This document shows positions 39,778-49,901 of a DNA stretch of 64,000 nucleotides, piece by piece. Numbering within the stretch: the first letter of the stretch is position 1; each line of letters begins with the position of its first letter. Source of the DNA: an uncultured Tenacibaculum sp. (lineage in GTDB: Bacteria > Bacteroidota > Bacteroidia > Flavobacteriales > Flavobacteriaceae); the NCBI RefSeq assembly GCF_947499065.1, contig NZ_CANMMT010000007.1, positions 1-64,000 on the forward strand. The letters are read 5' to 3'. The notes under the pieces are model-generated. The model saw only the letters and a list, made by a program, of their open reading frames with translations, searched no databases and was not told where the DNA came from. Both the position numbers and the translations under genes were made by a program.

Positions 39778-42700
39778 CGCCCCCGAATATAAATACAGTG
39801 AACTCCCAGCCATTATGCTTTTTCAAGAGTTAGGCTATACCTATTACAATGCCAGTACACAAACCGAACGTGAAAATACTAGCGAAGTAGTACTACAAGA
39901 ACGTTTGTTACAAGCTATACAACGTATTAATCCGTGGTTAAACCAAGCCAATATAAATAAGGTGTACCAAAGTATTACTGCGGTAAGTGGAGCCTCTTTG
40001 TTAGAGATTAATCAACAGATATGGCAATTATTACAAAAAGGAATTACCATAAAACAAGTACTAAATGGCAAAGAAGCCTATAAAGTAGCCCATTTTATAG
40101 ATTACGAAAATATAAGTAACAACGATTTTTTGGTGGTAAACCAAATGACGTTTAAAAATCGTGTGGGCAGAGATTCTAAGCCTGATTTGGTAGTGTTTAT
40201 AAATGGTTTACCTATTGCAGTGATAGAGTGCAAATCGCCCAGTGCTAAAAATGCTTGGGATTCGGCGTATAGTGATTTACAAGAATACCAAGATTTAAAT
40301 GAAAAACTATTTCACTACAATCAAATCTGTTGTGGTATTTGGGAAGTAGGTGGGCGTTATGGCGCTATTACTGCCCCCAAACAATTTTACTCGGTATTTA
40401 AACCGGCTAAAGAAGATACTGTAATTACGAACATTGCTAAAAGTAAACAAGACGAGTTACTCATAGCCTTATTTACCAAAGAACGTATTTTAGATATTAT
40501 AAGAAACTTTGTATTGTATGAGATAGAAGAAGGCACTACAATAAAAAAGCTACCACGTTACCAACAATACAGAGCTACTAACAAAGCCATTGCTCGTTTA
40601 CAAAAAGGAGAAGGTGGTGTGGTGTGGCACACCCAAGGATCAGGAAAGTCATTAACCATGGCATATGTAACACGTAAGTTACAAGCAACAGAAAACGGTT
40701 TTAACAATCCTACAGTACTTATTATGACCGATCGAAAAGATTTAGATCGTCAAATTACCAGTACCTTTATTAATGTAGGTTTTCCTAATGTACAACAAGC
40801 CAATTCTGTAGCCCATTTACATACCTTATTACGTAACGATTATGGTGGTATTATTACCACTACCATACAAAAGTTTCAAGAAGTAGATAAAGAAGCTACT
40901 GAGCAACTCGATGAAACAGAATTGGAAGAGCAAGGTAATATTAGAATAGAAAAAAGCATTAAAGGCAAGCTACTAACTAAGATTGTTAAAAAACAAGAAG
41001 AAGGCAAATGGGTAACGATAGAACGTATAGAAGTTCCTTTAGAAGAGCTATCTAAAAAAGAAAACCTATATGTATTGGTAGATGAAGCGCATAGAAGCCA
41101 GTATGGTTTTTTAGCATCGTTTATGCGTACGGTATTACCCAATGCAAAATTTGTAGCCTTTACAGGAACGCCTATATCTAAAGAAGACAAATCTACATTA
41201 GCAGAATTTTATGGAGGTGAGTATATAGATGTATATACCATTAAAGAAGCGGTAGAAGATGGTGCTACGGTAGAGCTATTATATGATGAAGGAATTGCTT
41301 TGTTAAGTGTTAAAAAAGAGGAGTTAGATAAAAAGTTTGAAGAAGAATTTGCAGGGGCTTCAGAAGAAAAGAAAGATGTATTAAAAAGAGAAGCCTTAAG
41401 AAAATATCAACTTTCTAGCGAGCGTATAGCAGAAATTAGCAAGCATATTTTAGCACATTATAAAAACAAAATTCATTTAGATGGGCATAAATCCATGTTA
41501 GTTTGTGCAGGAAGAGCAGCGGCTATAAAATATCAACAAGCGTTTACACAGTTAAAAGAAGAGGGGTTTCACAATTTCGAATCGAAAGTAGTGATGAGTA
41601 TCGGCTCGCCTAAGTCCGATCGTATTGCCAAGGAATACTATGAAACTATTGAGTGGAATAAAAAGCATCCTAACAACCAAAAACCAGTTTGGATTGTGCC
41701 ACCAGCAGATGTAAAAACAGTAACCGATAATTTTAAACTTCCGTTTGGCGATGTAAAGACTACAGAGAAATCAGGAAAATTAAAACACGATAATACAGCA
41801 TTTATTATTGTATCAGACATGTTACTTACAGGATGGGATGCACCTATTGCTTCCTGTTTGTATTTAGATAAACCTTTAAAAGAACATAATTTATTACAGG
41901 CAATTGCTAGGGTAAATCGTTCTAGAAAAGGAAAAAGTAAAGGATATATTATAGATTATAATGGTATTACTGCTGAGTTGATTAAAGCTTTGGAAATATT
42001 TTCTGGAGATATTAGACCCGACGATATTTTAAAAAATATAAACGAAGAGCTACCACAATTAGCTATACATCATACCAAATTAGTAGACTTTTTTAAACCC
42101 TTACGAATAGATCGTAACTATGAAAGAGATGCGTATATAGATGCTGCAGTTCGTTATATAGAACCTGTAGACAAGCGTGATGCGTTTAAGTTACTTTTAA
42201 AGAAATTTAATAAATCGGTAAATATTGTATTGCCTAATACAGCAGCAATGAAATATTTTGATGATTTTAAGTTGTTTAACTTTATAAAAGCAAAGGCTAG
42301 TAATGCTTTTGAAGATGATAATGAATTAAAGATTACCAATGAAGAGAGTAAAATGCTACAAAAGCTAATTGATGAGCATTTAAAAGCAGAAGGTGTAACT
42401 AATTTATTAAAAGAGCCTGTTTCTATTATAGATAAAGAAAAATTTGAGGAAGAAATTAAAAATGCTACACCAGCTACTAAAGAGTTGGTAATGCGTAATA
42501 AATTAACGCATACCATTAAAGTTGGTTTGGGTAGGAATCCTGATTTTTATAAACCATTAGCACAACGTTTAGAAGAGTTATTAGCAGAGAAAAAAGCCAA
42601 TAGAATTTTACAGTTAGAATTATTAGAGGCTTATACAGCTATGCAAAATAGTATTATTAGAGAAGAGCAAGAAAGTAAAGAAAAAGGATTTCATTCTGCG

Positions 42701-42943
42701 CAACAAACTGCTGTGTATACTACTATGAAAACCTTATTTAATGGAGAAGCAGCGAAAGTAACACGTACTTTGTTTACTACAATTGAAGAAGAATTGAATA
42801 TTATAGGTTGGGAAACGAAAGGACGTGTATTAAATGACATAGAAAGAAAACTTACTTCTTTATTAAGGCCACCACTAGAGAGAGCTGAGGCTAAAATAAA
42901 GGCTAAAGAAATTATACATATTTTGAAAAATAATAAAGAATAA
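39770..42943 (+). CDS. hsdR: Type I restriction endonuclease, R subunit
   Basis: A 1057-residue motor and nuclease subunit. The N-terminal nuclease domain has the PD-(D/E)XK motif K-P-D-L-V-V-F then A-V-I-E-C-K-S-P near residues 140-160. The SF2 translocase has Walker A Q-G-S-G-K-S near 290, DEAH-type V-D-E-A-H near 438 and T-G-T-P near 465. The C-terminal helical domain binds the methylase core. It completes an hsdM-S-R set with all catalytic residues present, so restriction should be active. It ends directly against the next ATG. Confidence 0.95.
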   Translation: MNNAPEYKYSELPAIMLFQELGYTYYNASTQTERENTSEVVLQERLLQAIQRINPWLNQANINKVYQSITAVSGASLLEINQQIWQLLQKGITIKQVLNGKEAYKVAHFIDYENISNNDFLVVNQMTFKNRVGRDSKPDLVVFINGLPIAVIECKSPSAKNAWDSAYSDLQEYQDLNEKLFHYNQICCGIWEVGGRYGAITAPKQFYSVFKPAKEDTVITNIAKSKQDELLIALFTKERILDIIRNFVLYEIEEGTTIKKLPRYQQYRATNKAIARLQKGEGGVVWHTQGSGKSLTMAYVTRKLQATENGFNNPTVLIMTDRKDLDRQITSTFINVGFPNVQQANSVAHLHTLLRNDYGGIITTTIQKFQEVDKEATEQLDETELEEQGNIRIEKSIKGKLLTKIVKKQEEGKWVTIERIEVPLEELSKKENLYVLVDEAHRSQYGFLASFMRTVLPNAKFVAFTGTPISKEDKSTLAEFYGGEYIDVYTIKEAVEDGATVELLYDEGIALLSVKKEELDKKFEEEFAGASEEKKDVLKREALRKYQLSSERIAEISKHILAHYKNKIHLDGHKSMLVCAGRAAAIKYQQAFTQLKEEGFHNFESKVVMSIGSPKSDRIAKEYYETIEWNKKHPNNQKPVWIVPPADVKTVTDNFKLPFGDVKTTEKSGKLKHDNTAFIIVSDMLLTGWDAPIASCLYLDKPLKEHNLLQAIARVNRSRKGKSKGYIIDYNGITAELIKALEIFSGDIRPDDILKNINEELPQLAIHHTKLVDFFKPLRIDRNYERDAYIDAAVRYIEPVDKRDAFKLLLKKFNKSVNIVLPNTAAMKYFDDFKLFNFIKAKASNAFEDDNELKITNEESKMLQKLIDEHLKAEGVTNLLKEPVSIIDKEKFEEEIKNATPATKELVMRNKLTHTIKVGLGRNPDFYKPLAQRLEELLAEKKANRILQLELLEAYTAMQNSIIREEQESKEKGFHSAQQTAVYTTMKTLFNGEAAKVTRTLFTTIEEELNIIGWETKGRVLNDIERKLTSLLRPPLERAEAKIKAKEIIHILKNNKE

Positions 42944-43636
42944 ATGCCTAAAGTTGTTTATGGACATAGTACTATTGAATACTCTTTTTTAGAAAAGAAT
43001 AATTTAAAATCGCATTATATTACAGTGCAAAGAGATACTGGTGTTATTTTAAAAGGGAAAGCGGTATCTGAACATGATGAGCAACAATTAATTCTTAAAA
43101 AAGCAAGTTGGATATTAGAGAAGCAAGCTTTAGTAGCTTCTGTAGAAGAGAATGTGATAGTAACAGGGGCTAGAATACCGTACTTAGGTAGAAAATATTA
43201 TGTGCAAATTATTATAGATGAAAGCCAGACTAAAATTAAGGTTGATTTTACGGCTTCTAAATTTAAGATATACGTATCTACATCTCTAAACAAACAAGAG
43301 TTGATTAAGGAAGCTTTACAGCTATTTTATAAACAAAAAGCAGCAGAAAAAATAACGCCTAGACTAAAAAAATGGGCGGCAATTACAGGGTTGAATTACA
43401 ATGTGGTAAAGTTTCGTTTCCTTGAAAAACGTTGGGGGAGTTGTACTCCATCTAACATTATTATTATGAATATTGAAGCTATTAAATTACCTTTTACTTT
43501 AATAGATTATTTAATTGTGCATGAGTTGGTACACACTAAAATAAAGAGTCATTCGAAAGAGTTTTGGGCAGAGTTATCAAAGCACATACCTAAATGGAAG
43601 GAACTCGATCACAAAATGTATGGAATGAAATTATAA
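42944..43636 (+). CDS. YgjP-like metallopeptidase (DUF45)
   Basis: A 230-residue predicted zinc metallopeptidase with H-E-L-V-H and a third ligand in S-H-S-K-E-F-W near residue 195 (HExxH...H pattern). R-W-G-S-C-T-P-S-N-I upstream is the family hallmark. The ATG abuts the hsdR stop, so it is translationally coupled. Genes of this family often sit beside hsdR, but their role there is not settled. Cytoplasmic; no signal. Confidence 0.88.
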   Translation: MPKVVYGHSTIEYSFLEKNNLKSHYITVQRDTGVILKGKAVSEHDEQQLILKKASWILEKQALVASVEENVIVTGARIPYLGRKYYVQIIIDESQTKIKVDFTASKFKIYVSTSLNKQELIKEALQLFYKQKAAEKITPRLKKWAAITGLNYNVVKFRFLEKRWGSCTPSNIIIMNIEAIKLPFTLIDYLIVHELVHTKIKSHSKEFWAELSKHIPKWKELDHKMYGMKL

Positions 43637-43701
43637 AAAGTTAAGTGAGTTTTGTTAATCAAAGCTTTGAAGTAAATTGATATAAAAGAAAAGAAAGCAT
43701 T

Positions 43702-44511
43702 ATGAAGCCTATTAAATATCAACGTAAAATTATTGAAGTCGAAAAACGATTAGGTTTTATGTATATTCCAGCTAAAGCTCAGGAATTGATGCCTAATGAA
43801 AATACAAAGATTAATGTTCAGTTTGAAGGGAAGAAGACTTTTAAAAAATTAAGCTACAACGCAGAACATAATAGAATATTTGGTTTAACAAATTGGTATA
43901 AGAAACAAAAAGTTAAAGTTGGTGATGTGCTTACTATTGAAGCAACTATAAATAATATTATTATACACAGCATCTCAAATCAATCTGCACAAAATGAAAT
44001 TGATGAAGCTGAAGATTTGATAGATCTATCAGGTTTAACAAGTATCGAGAAAGGAGATATTGTAGAAGATCGTATCAAGGAACTTTTGGTGTTGTACGGG
44101 CAAGGACTATTGAATGTTTATAAACCTGTAGTAGATAAAGAAGGCATTGATTTAATTGTTACTAAAAGCGGGACATTTAAAACAATTTTTATTCAGGTTA
44201 AATCAAGGTTCAATGCAGTAGAGAACAGTAAACTGATACTAACTATTAAAAAACAAACACCTCATTATAGTTATTATGTCCTTGGTGCTGCGTTTAACCC
44301 TGTCACGTTGGAATTAGAGGATAAAATATTATTGATTCCATCGCATGATTTAGAAGAAAAAGGAACACATTTATCTAATGGTAAGATTAGGGTTACTGCA
44401 AGTTTAAAAGAAAACTCAAAAGACTTATGGCAACCTTACTTTATTCTTAAAAAAGATTTGGTAAACCATCTAATAGAACGATTTGAGGAAGCATCAAAGT
44501 ATTTACGATAG
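43702..44511 (+). CDS. Putative PD-(D/E)XK nuclease with N-terminal possible DNA-binding domain
   Basis: A 269-residue soluble protein. Residues about 1-95 are beta-rich and contain L-T-N-W-Y-K-K-Q-K-V-K-V-G-D-V-L, which recalls B3/EcoRII-N or AbrB-like DNA-binding folds; this is a weak resemblance. Residues about 125-180 have E-D-R-I-K-E-L, G-I-D-L-I-V and F-I-Q-V-K-S-R, the E...D...(E/Q)-x-K order of PD-(D/E)XK enzymes with Gln in place of the usual acid. It lies 65 nt after the metallopeptidase in the R-M island and is probably an accessory defence nuclease. Not a recognised named family. Confidence 0.7.
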   Translation: MKPIKYQRKIIEVEKRLGFMYIPAKAQELMPNENTKINVQFEGKKTFKKLSYNAEHNRIFGLTNWYKKQKVKVGDVLTIEATINNIIIHSISNQSAQNEIDEAEDLIDLSGLTSIEKGDIVEDRIKELLVLYGQGLLNVYKPVVDKEGIDLIVTKSGTFKTIFIQVKSRFNAVENSKLILTIKKQTPHYSYYVLGAAFNPVTLELEDKILLIPSHDLEEKGTHLSNGKIRVTASLKENSKDLWQPYFILKKDLVNHLIERFEEASKYLR

Positions 44512-44560
44512 ACAACTGATTTAAATAAATCTAAGCAAAAAGATATTTTTCTTTCAGTAG

Positions 44561-44917
44561 TTAGCCAGAAAACTTATTTTTATAATATACCTTTTGCCAA
44601 ATCCTTTTTAAAATTAAAAAAGTAACAGCTTCTGAATAGTCTTCAATAGTTGAGGTATTGATGCTTTTTAAAGTAGTTTCCGAAATATCAATACGATAGA
44701 GTAGGTTGTAATATCCATCGGTATTATTCAAGAGTAAGTCTTTTACAGTTTCTTGAAGATCGTTTTTTAACTCAACAGGACTGTTTTGGGTGTTGAAAAC
44801 AATATCTAAACTAACGAGTTCAAAATCTTTATTTAGTTGCTGTACCAATTGTATATATAAAGCCTTATCAACCACGTTGGTTAATAAGGCTATACTATTT
44901 TGATACTCTTGAAGCAT
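44561..44917 (-). CDS. Small protein of unknown function, downstream of dnaE
   Basis: A 118-residue soluble protein, acidic and mostly helical. Its start abuts the dnaE stop with no gap, so it is cotranscribed and probably coupled. I recognise no family. Adjacency suggests, without proving, a role near replication. It may be lineage-specific. Confidence 0.65.
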   Translation of the reverse strand: MLQEYQNSIALLTNVVDKALYIQLVQQLNKDFELVSLDIVFNTQNSPVELKNDLQETVKDLLLNNTDGYYNLLYRIDISETTLKSINTSTIEDYSEAVTFLILKRIWQKVYYKNKFSG

Positions 44918-47900
44918 TTAATTCAACTTGTAATTAATGTGCTGTTCGTCTAGTGTTTTGAGGAACTCACTAGAAATTTTAATCTTCGTGGTTCTACTAG
45001 GCAAATTCAGTTCAATTTTTTCTTCGGCATCCCAAATGGTAAAGTGCAAACTTTGCGAACCTCTGTTGATGGCGAATAGATGTTGTAAGTCTTTAATTTT
45101 CTCTTCTTTTACTTCGTGCAAAGGCATTTTAATAGTTACCTTTTTACACATTTTATCCATAATGTCGTGCAGTAATAAGAATTCATTAAAGCCAACTCTA
45201 GGGTCACCTTTTACACCTTCTTTGTTTACCCAACCAGGTTTAATGGTTGATTTTACGTATAAGAAAGAATTCGGAACTAAGAAGTGTTTGAATTTTAGAT
45301 AATCTTCACCAAAAATTCTAAACTCGAAACTATCATTATAATCTTCCATAGTAAAAGCAGCCCATCCTTTACCAGCTTTAGAAACTCGATGCTGAACATC
45401 GGTTACAATTCCTGCAAAAGAGAGTCCCATACCTTCATATCTGGCAATGTCTTTAAAGTGTGAAAGTGATGCGTTACAAAACTTCATTTCGTTTTTAAAA
45501 TCATCAAGCGGGTGAGCAGAAATATACATTCCTACTACTTCTTTTTCTCTAGCCAATAGCTCCATGGTTCCCCAAGTATCACATTCAGGGATAATAGGTT
45601 CAGGTAAATCTACATCAGATGCTTCCCCAAATAAAGACACTTGCGATGAATTTAAATTCTCTTGATATTTATTACCAAAACGCAAGGCTTTTTCTATAAA
45701 CTTCTGGCTCTTTTCGTCTTCTACAAAATACTGTGCTCTATGGGTTTGAGTGAAAGAATCAAATCCACCTGCTAAAATTAAACCTTCAAAAGCTTTTTTG
45801 TTAGCTACACGTAAATCTACACGTTTCGCTACATCGAATACAGAAGTAAAGTTTCCGTTTTCTGTACGTTCATCAATAATAGCTTTTACGGCAGATGCTC
45901 CCACACCTTTAATCGCAGCCATTCCAAAACGAACAGCGCCTTCTTTGTTTACAGAGAATTTAGAAAAGGATTCATTTACGTCTGGCCCTAATACTTCAAG
46001 TCCCATACGTTTACATTCTTCCATAAAGAAGGATACGGTTTTAATATCGTTCATGTTATTCGATAATACCGCAGCCATATATTCGGCAGGATAATGTGCT
46101 TTTAAGTAGGCGGTTTGGTAAGCAATCCAAGCATAACAAGTAGAGTGCGACTTGTTGAAGGCATAGGATGCAAATGCTTCCCAGTCTTTCCAAATCTTTT
46201 CTAAGGCCTTTTCGTCATGTCCATTCGCCATTGCTTGTTCTACAAACTTAGGCTTCATTTTCGCTAGTACTGCAATTTGTTTTTTACCCATTGCCTTACG
46301 AAGTACATCGGCTTCACCTTTGGTAAAGTCTGCTAACTTCTGAGAAAGTAGCATTACTTGCTCCTGATATACAGTAATACCATAGGTTTCAGCTAAGTAT
46401 TCTTCTAGTGCTGGTAAATCGTAAGTAATTTCTTCATCACCATGTTTTCTTCGAATAAACGAAGGAATATATTCTAACGGTCCTGGACGATACAGGGCGT
46501 TCATGGCAATTAAATCTGCAAAAACTGTTGGTTTTAGTTCTCGCATGTATTTTTGCATCCCAGGAGATTCGTATTGGAATATCCCTACCGTTTCTCCTCG
46601 TTGGAATAATGCATATGTCTCTTCGTCATCAATAGGGAAATTCTCTGGATCGAGTTCCACACCATGACGTGCTTTTACAATTTTTACAGTGTCTTTAATA
46701 AGGGTTAATGTTTTTAACCCCAAGAAATCCATTTTTAGTAGTCCCGCACTTTCCACAACCGAGTTGTCAAACTGCGTAACGTACATGTCGGAATCTTTAG
46801 CCAACGATACAGGTACGAACTTGGTAATATCATCTGGAGTAATAATTACCCCACAGGCATGAATTCCCGTATTACGAACAGAACCTTCTAGAATTCTTGC
46901 TTTATTAATGGTTTCAGCCTCTAATCCATTACCATTGGCAATAGATTTTAACTCGTTAACCATTTCAATTTCCTCAGAACGAAGTTTTTCTTTCAATCCT
47001 TTCTCGTCAAGAGAGAAGATTTTTTTAAGCTTCATTCCCGGGATTAACTTGGCAATTCTATCGGCTTCAAATAATGGTAAGTCTAGTACACGAGCAGTAT
47101 CACGTATAGAAGACTTTGCAGCCATGGTACCGTACGTAATAATTTGTGCTACCTGATTGGCACCGTACTTATCAATTACATAATCCATTACACGGCTTCT
47201 TCCTTCATCATCAAAATCGATATCGATATCGGGCATGGATACACGCTCAGGATTTAAGAAACGCTCAAAAAGTAAGTCGTATTTAATAGGGTCAATATTG
47301 GTAATCCATAAACAGTAAGCTACCACCGATCCTGCTGCCGAACCACGACCAGGCCCTACGGAAACTCCTATGTTTCTAGCTTCTCTAATAAAATCCTCTA
47401 CAATAAGGAAGTAACCAGGATATCCTGTTTTTTCAATTACTTCTAACTCAAAGTCTAAACGTTCTCGTATGAGTTCAGTAATTTCACCATAACGTTTTTT
47501 GGCTCCTTCGTAAGTTAGGTGACGTAAAAAGTTGTTCTCACCTCGTTTTCCTCCATCTTCATTGTCTTTAGCATCTGTAAATTCTTCAGGAATATCAAAG
47601 GCAGGTAATAATACGTCTCTGGCTAAGGTAAAAGGTTCTACTTTATCTACAATTTCTTGAATGTTGATAATAGCATCAGGAAGATCAGCAAACAAAGTTT
47701 TCATTTCTTCCGTAGACTTGAAGTAGTATTCATCGTTTGGTAATCCGTAACGATATCCTCTTCCTCTACCTTTTGGAGTTGCTTGTTTTTCACCGTCTTT
47801 TACACATAATAAAATATCGTGTGCATTGGCGTCTTCTCTACCTAAATAAAAGGTGTTGTTAGACGCAACTATTTTTACATCATGTTTTTTAGAAAACTCC

Positions 47901-49291
47901 AAAAGTGTTTTGTTAACTACTTTTTCATCTTCCTGTCCATGACGCATTAACTCTATATATAAATCATCTCCAAATTGTTCTTTCCACCAAAGTAAAGCTT
48001 CTTCAGCTTGTGTTTCTCCTACATTTAATATTTTACTAGGTACTTCACCATAAAGGTTACCTGTTAAAACAATAACATCTTCTTTGTATTGTTTGATAAC
48101 TTCTTTGTCGATACGAGGTACATAGTAGAATCCATCAACAAAGGCGATAGAAGACATCTTTGCAATGTTGTGATATCCTTTTTTGTTTTTAGCTAATAAA
48201 ACTACTTGGTATCCGTTGTCTTTTTGACTTTTGTTTGTATGGTCTGAACAGACAAAAAACTCACAACCTACAATAGGTTTTAATGGTTTTTGAGTAGGCT
48301 CTTCTCCTTTTTCAATAGCTTCTTGATTGGCTGCTTCTACCGCTTTGTTATGTCCAAAGACTGCTTGTACAAAATGGAAAGCTGCCATCATATTACCAGT
48401 ATCGGTCATCGCTACGGCAGACATGTTATCTTCTCCAGCTGCTTTTACAATATTTCCAATCTGTATAGTTGATTGTAATACCGAATATTGAGTATGGTTG
48501 TGTAAGTGTGCAAACTGTACATCTTTAAGTGCTGCTAAACCTTCAGAAGTAGAAACAGTAGCTACTTCGCCACTTTCAGCTTCTTTACGTTTACGTATTT
48601 TTTCACTTTCCTTTTTAAGGTTTAAGTGTTTTAAACCAATAACCTGAATTGGCATTGGGTTAGCTTCTGAGTAACGTTGGAAATAATCAGCAGGAACATC
48701 TAATTGTTCTTCTGTATACTGACGTAAACGTATTAATTCTAAGAAACAACGCGTAGTTGCTTCCACATCGGCAGTTGCGTTGTGCGCTTCTCCAAATCCA
48801 GTTCCGAATAAATGATTGTGTAACTCGGTAAGTGTTGGTAATTTAAACTTACCACCACGTCCACCAGGAATTTGACAAAGTTGTGCTGTATGTTCGGTAC
48901 AGGTATCTAAAACAGGAAGTTCTGTTAAGTTGTTTTCAACGCCTAAACGATGAAACTCACATCCCATAATGTTAACATCGAACCCAACATTTTGACCTAC
49001 AACAAATTTTGTTTTACCTAGTGCTTCATTAAATAATCTTAAACCTTCATCTAAAGAAATTCCTTGCTCAAGAGCTAAATCGGTAGAAATACCGTGAATA
49101 CGCTCTGCATCATAAGGAATGTTGAATCCTTCAGGTTGTATAAGGAAATCGTTATGCTCTATTACATTCCCTAATTCGTCATGTAATTGCCATGCGATTT
49201 GTATGGCTCTAGGCCAGTTATCGGTATCGGTTATTGGAGCATTCCAACTCTTAGGTAATCCAGTAGTTTCCGTATCGAAAATTAAATACAT
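44918..49291 (-). CDS. dnaE: DNA polymerase III alpha subunit with N-terminal proofreading exonuclease
   Basis: A 1457-residue replicative polymerase. Residues 1-210 are a DnaQ-like DEDDh exonuclease (Y-L-I-F-D-T-E-T-T-G-L-P, N-V-G-F-D-V-N, H-N-A-T-A-D-V). Then comes a PHP domain (F-A-H-L-H-N-H-T-Q-Y-S-V-L), and the polymerase core with G-P-G-R-G-S-A-A-G-S and catalytic M-P-D-I-D-I-D-F-D. A finger and helix-hairpin-helix region and an OB-fold near residue 1290 complete it. The fusion makes a separate epsilon subunit less necessary and is common in Flavobacteriia. Transcribed from right to left, with the 118-residue gene downstream. Confidence 0.96.
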   Translation of the reverse strand: MYLIFDTETTGLPKSWNAPITDTDNWPRAIQIAWQLHDELGNVIEHNDFLIQPEGFNIPYDAERIHGISTDLALEQGISLDEGLRLFNEALGKTKFVVGQNVGFDVNIMGCEFHRLGVENNLTELPVLDTCTEHTAQLCQIPGGRGGKFKLPTLTELHNHLFGTGFGEAHNATADVEATTRCFLELIRLRQYTEEQLDVPADYFQRYSEANPMPIQVIGLKHLNLKKESEKIRKRKEAESGEVATVSTSEGLAALKDVQFAHLHNHTQYSVLQSTIQIGNIVKAAGEDNMSAVAMTDTGNMMAAFHFVQAVFGHNKAVEAANQEAIEKGEEPTQKPLKPIVGCEFFVCSDHTNKSQKDNGYQVVLLAKNKKGYHNIAKMSSIAFVDGFYYVPRIDKEVIKQYKEDVIVLTGNLYGEVPSKILNVGETQAEEALLWWKEQFGDDLYIELMRHGQEDEKVVNKTLLEFSKKHDVKIVASNNTFYLGREDANAHDILLCVKDGEKQATPKGRGRGYRYGLPNDEYYFKSTEEMKTLFADLPDAIINIQEIVDKVEPFTLARDVLLPAFDIPEEFTDAKDNEDGGKRGENNFLRHLTYEGAKKRYGEITELIRERLDFELEVIEKTGYPGYFLIVEDFIREARNIGVSVGPGRGSAAGSVVAYCLWITNIDPIKYDLLFERFLNPERVSMPDIDIDFDDEGRSRVMDYVIDKYGANQVAQIITYGTMAAKSSIRDTARVLDLPLFEADRIAKLIPGMKLKKIFSLDEKGLKEKLRSEEIEMVNELKSIANGNGLEAETINKARILEGSVRNTGIHACGVIITPDDITKFVPVSLAKDSDMYVTQFDNSVVESAGLLKMDFLGLKTLTLIKDTVKIVKARHGVELDPENFPIDDEETYALFQRGETVGIFQYESPGMQKYMRELKPTVFADLIAMNALYRPGPLEYIPSFIRRKHGDEEITYDLPALEEYLAETYGITVYQEQVMLLSQKLADFTKGEADVLRKAMGKKQIAVLAKMKPKFVEQAMANGHDEKALEKIWKDWEAFASYAFNKSHSTCYAWIAYQTAYLKAHYPAEYMAAVLSNNMNDIKTVSFFMEECKRMGLEVLGPDVNESFSKFSVNKEGAVRFGMAAIKGVGASAVKAIIDERTENGNFTSVFDVAKRVDLRVANKKAFEGLILAGGFDSFTQTHRAQYFVEDEKSQKFIEKALRFGNKYQENLNSSQVSLFGEASDVDLPEPIIPECDTWGTMELLAREKEVVGMYISAHPLDDFKNEMKFCNASLSHFKDIARYEGMGLSFAGIVTDVQHRVSKAGKGWAAFTMEDYNDSFEFRIFGEDYLKFKHFLVPNSFLYVKSTIKPGWVNKEGVKGDPRVGFNEFLLLHDIMDKMCKKVTIKMPLHEVKEEKIKDLQHLFAINRGSQSLHFTIWDAEEKIELNLPSRTTKIKISSEFLKTLDEQHINYKLN

Positions 49292-49480
49292 CTATCAGCT
49301 TAATTTAATGAAGTGTTCTTTATAAAAAAACAGTGTGTAAAAATACGAAGAATTTATGGTGTAGCCGGTAGAAGTTATTAACGATAGAATTTAATAATTG
49401 ATAAAATGTTGAAATACTGTATGATGCTTATTTTTAATGTTATGTAGGTGTTAAGTTTTTAAAATAGACAGTAAAAAGTG

Positions 49481-49510
49481 TTTGATAATCAATTAATAAA
49501 GGTATCTTTA
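49481..49510 (+). promoter_or_regulatory. Predicted promoter of the cold-shock gene
   Basis: TTTG, 18 nt, TATCTTTA, followed by an ATG 25 nt after the -7 box. Close to the Bacteroidota consensus. Together with the hppA promoter it supports the organism assignment. Confidence 0.6.
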
Positions 49511-49535
49511 TTATTTAATATAATATTTTTTTACA

Positions 49536-49727
49536 ATGAAAGAAGGAACAGTAAAGTTCTTCAATGAATCTAAAGGTTTTGGATTTATTACAGAAACAGG
49601 ATCAAACACAGAACATTTTGTACATGTATCAGGATTAATCGATGAGATTAGAGAAGGTGATACTGTAGAGTTTGAACTTAAAGAAGGAAGAAAAGGATTA
49701 AACGCAGTTAGCGTAAGAGTGCTATAA
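49536..49727 (+). CDS. Cold-shock domain protein
   Basis: A 63-residue single cold-shock domain. RNP1-like K-G-F-G-F-I near residue 13 and RNP2-like E-H-F-V-H-V near 27 bind single-stranded RNA or DNA. Such proteins act as RNA chaperones and translation regulators. The length is slightly short but complete (begins MKEGTVKFFNESKGFGFI). It is monocistronic, with its own promoter and terminator. Its expression may not depend on cold. Confidence 0.93.
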   Translation: MKEGTVKFFNESKGFGFITETGSNTEHFVHVSGLIDEIREGDTVEFELKEGRKGLNAVSVRVL

Positions 49728-49754
49728 AAATGTCTCCGAAACTTATTTTTTCTT

Positions 49755-49782
49755 AAGAGCTTGTTTTTCAAGCTCTTTTTTG
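49755..49782 (+). terminator. Terminator after the cold-shock gene
   Basis: AAGAGCTTG and CAAGCTCTT form a 9-bp stem with a T5 loop, followed by T residues. Confidence 0.85.
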
Positions 49783-49826
49783 TTGTAATAATATTTGTTT
49801 TTTTCTTTTTAATGAAAAAAAAGTCA

Positions 49827-49888
49827 TATTTTTGCGCCCACTTATCACGAGATGGTAAGATTTATTAATAATCAAGGTCGCGTACCTT
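49827..49888 (+). promoter_or_regulatory. Predicted rpsP promoter and structured 5' leader
   Basis: A TATTTTTG box at 49827-49834 matches TAnnTTTG. Right after the expected start site, CTTATCA and TGGTAAG (49841-49859) form a 7-bp stem with loop CGAGA. A second hairpin, AAGGT/ACCTT, lies at 49874-49888, just before the rpsP start region. This could be a ribosomal-protein autoregulatory leader. No clear -33 TTTG is seen. Confidence 0.45.
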
Positions 49889-49901
49889 AAAAATTAAAAT
49901 T

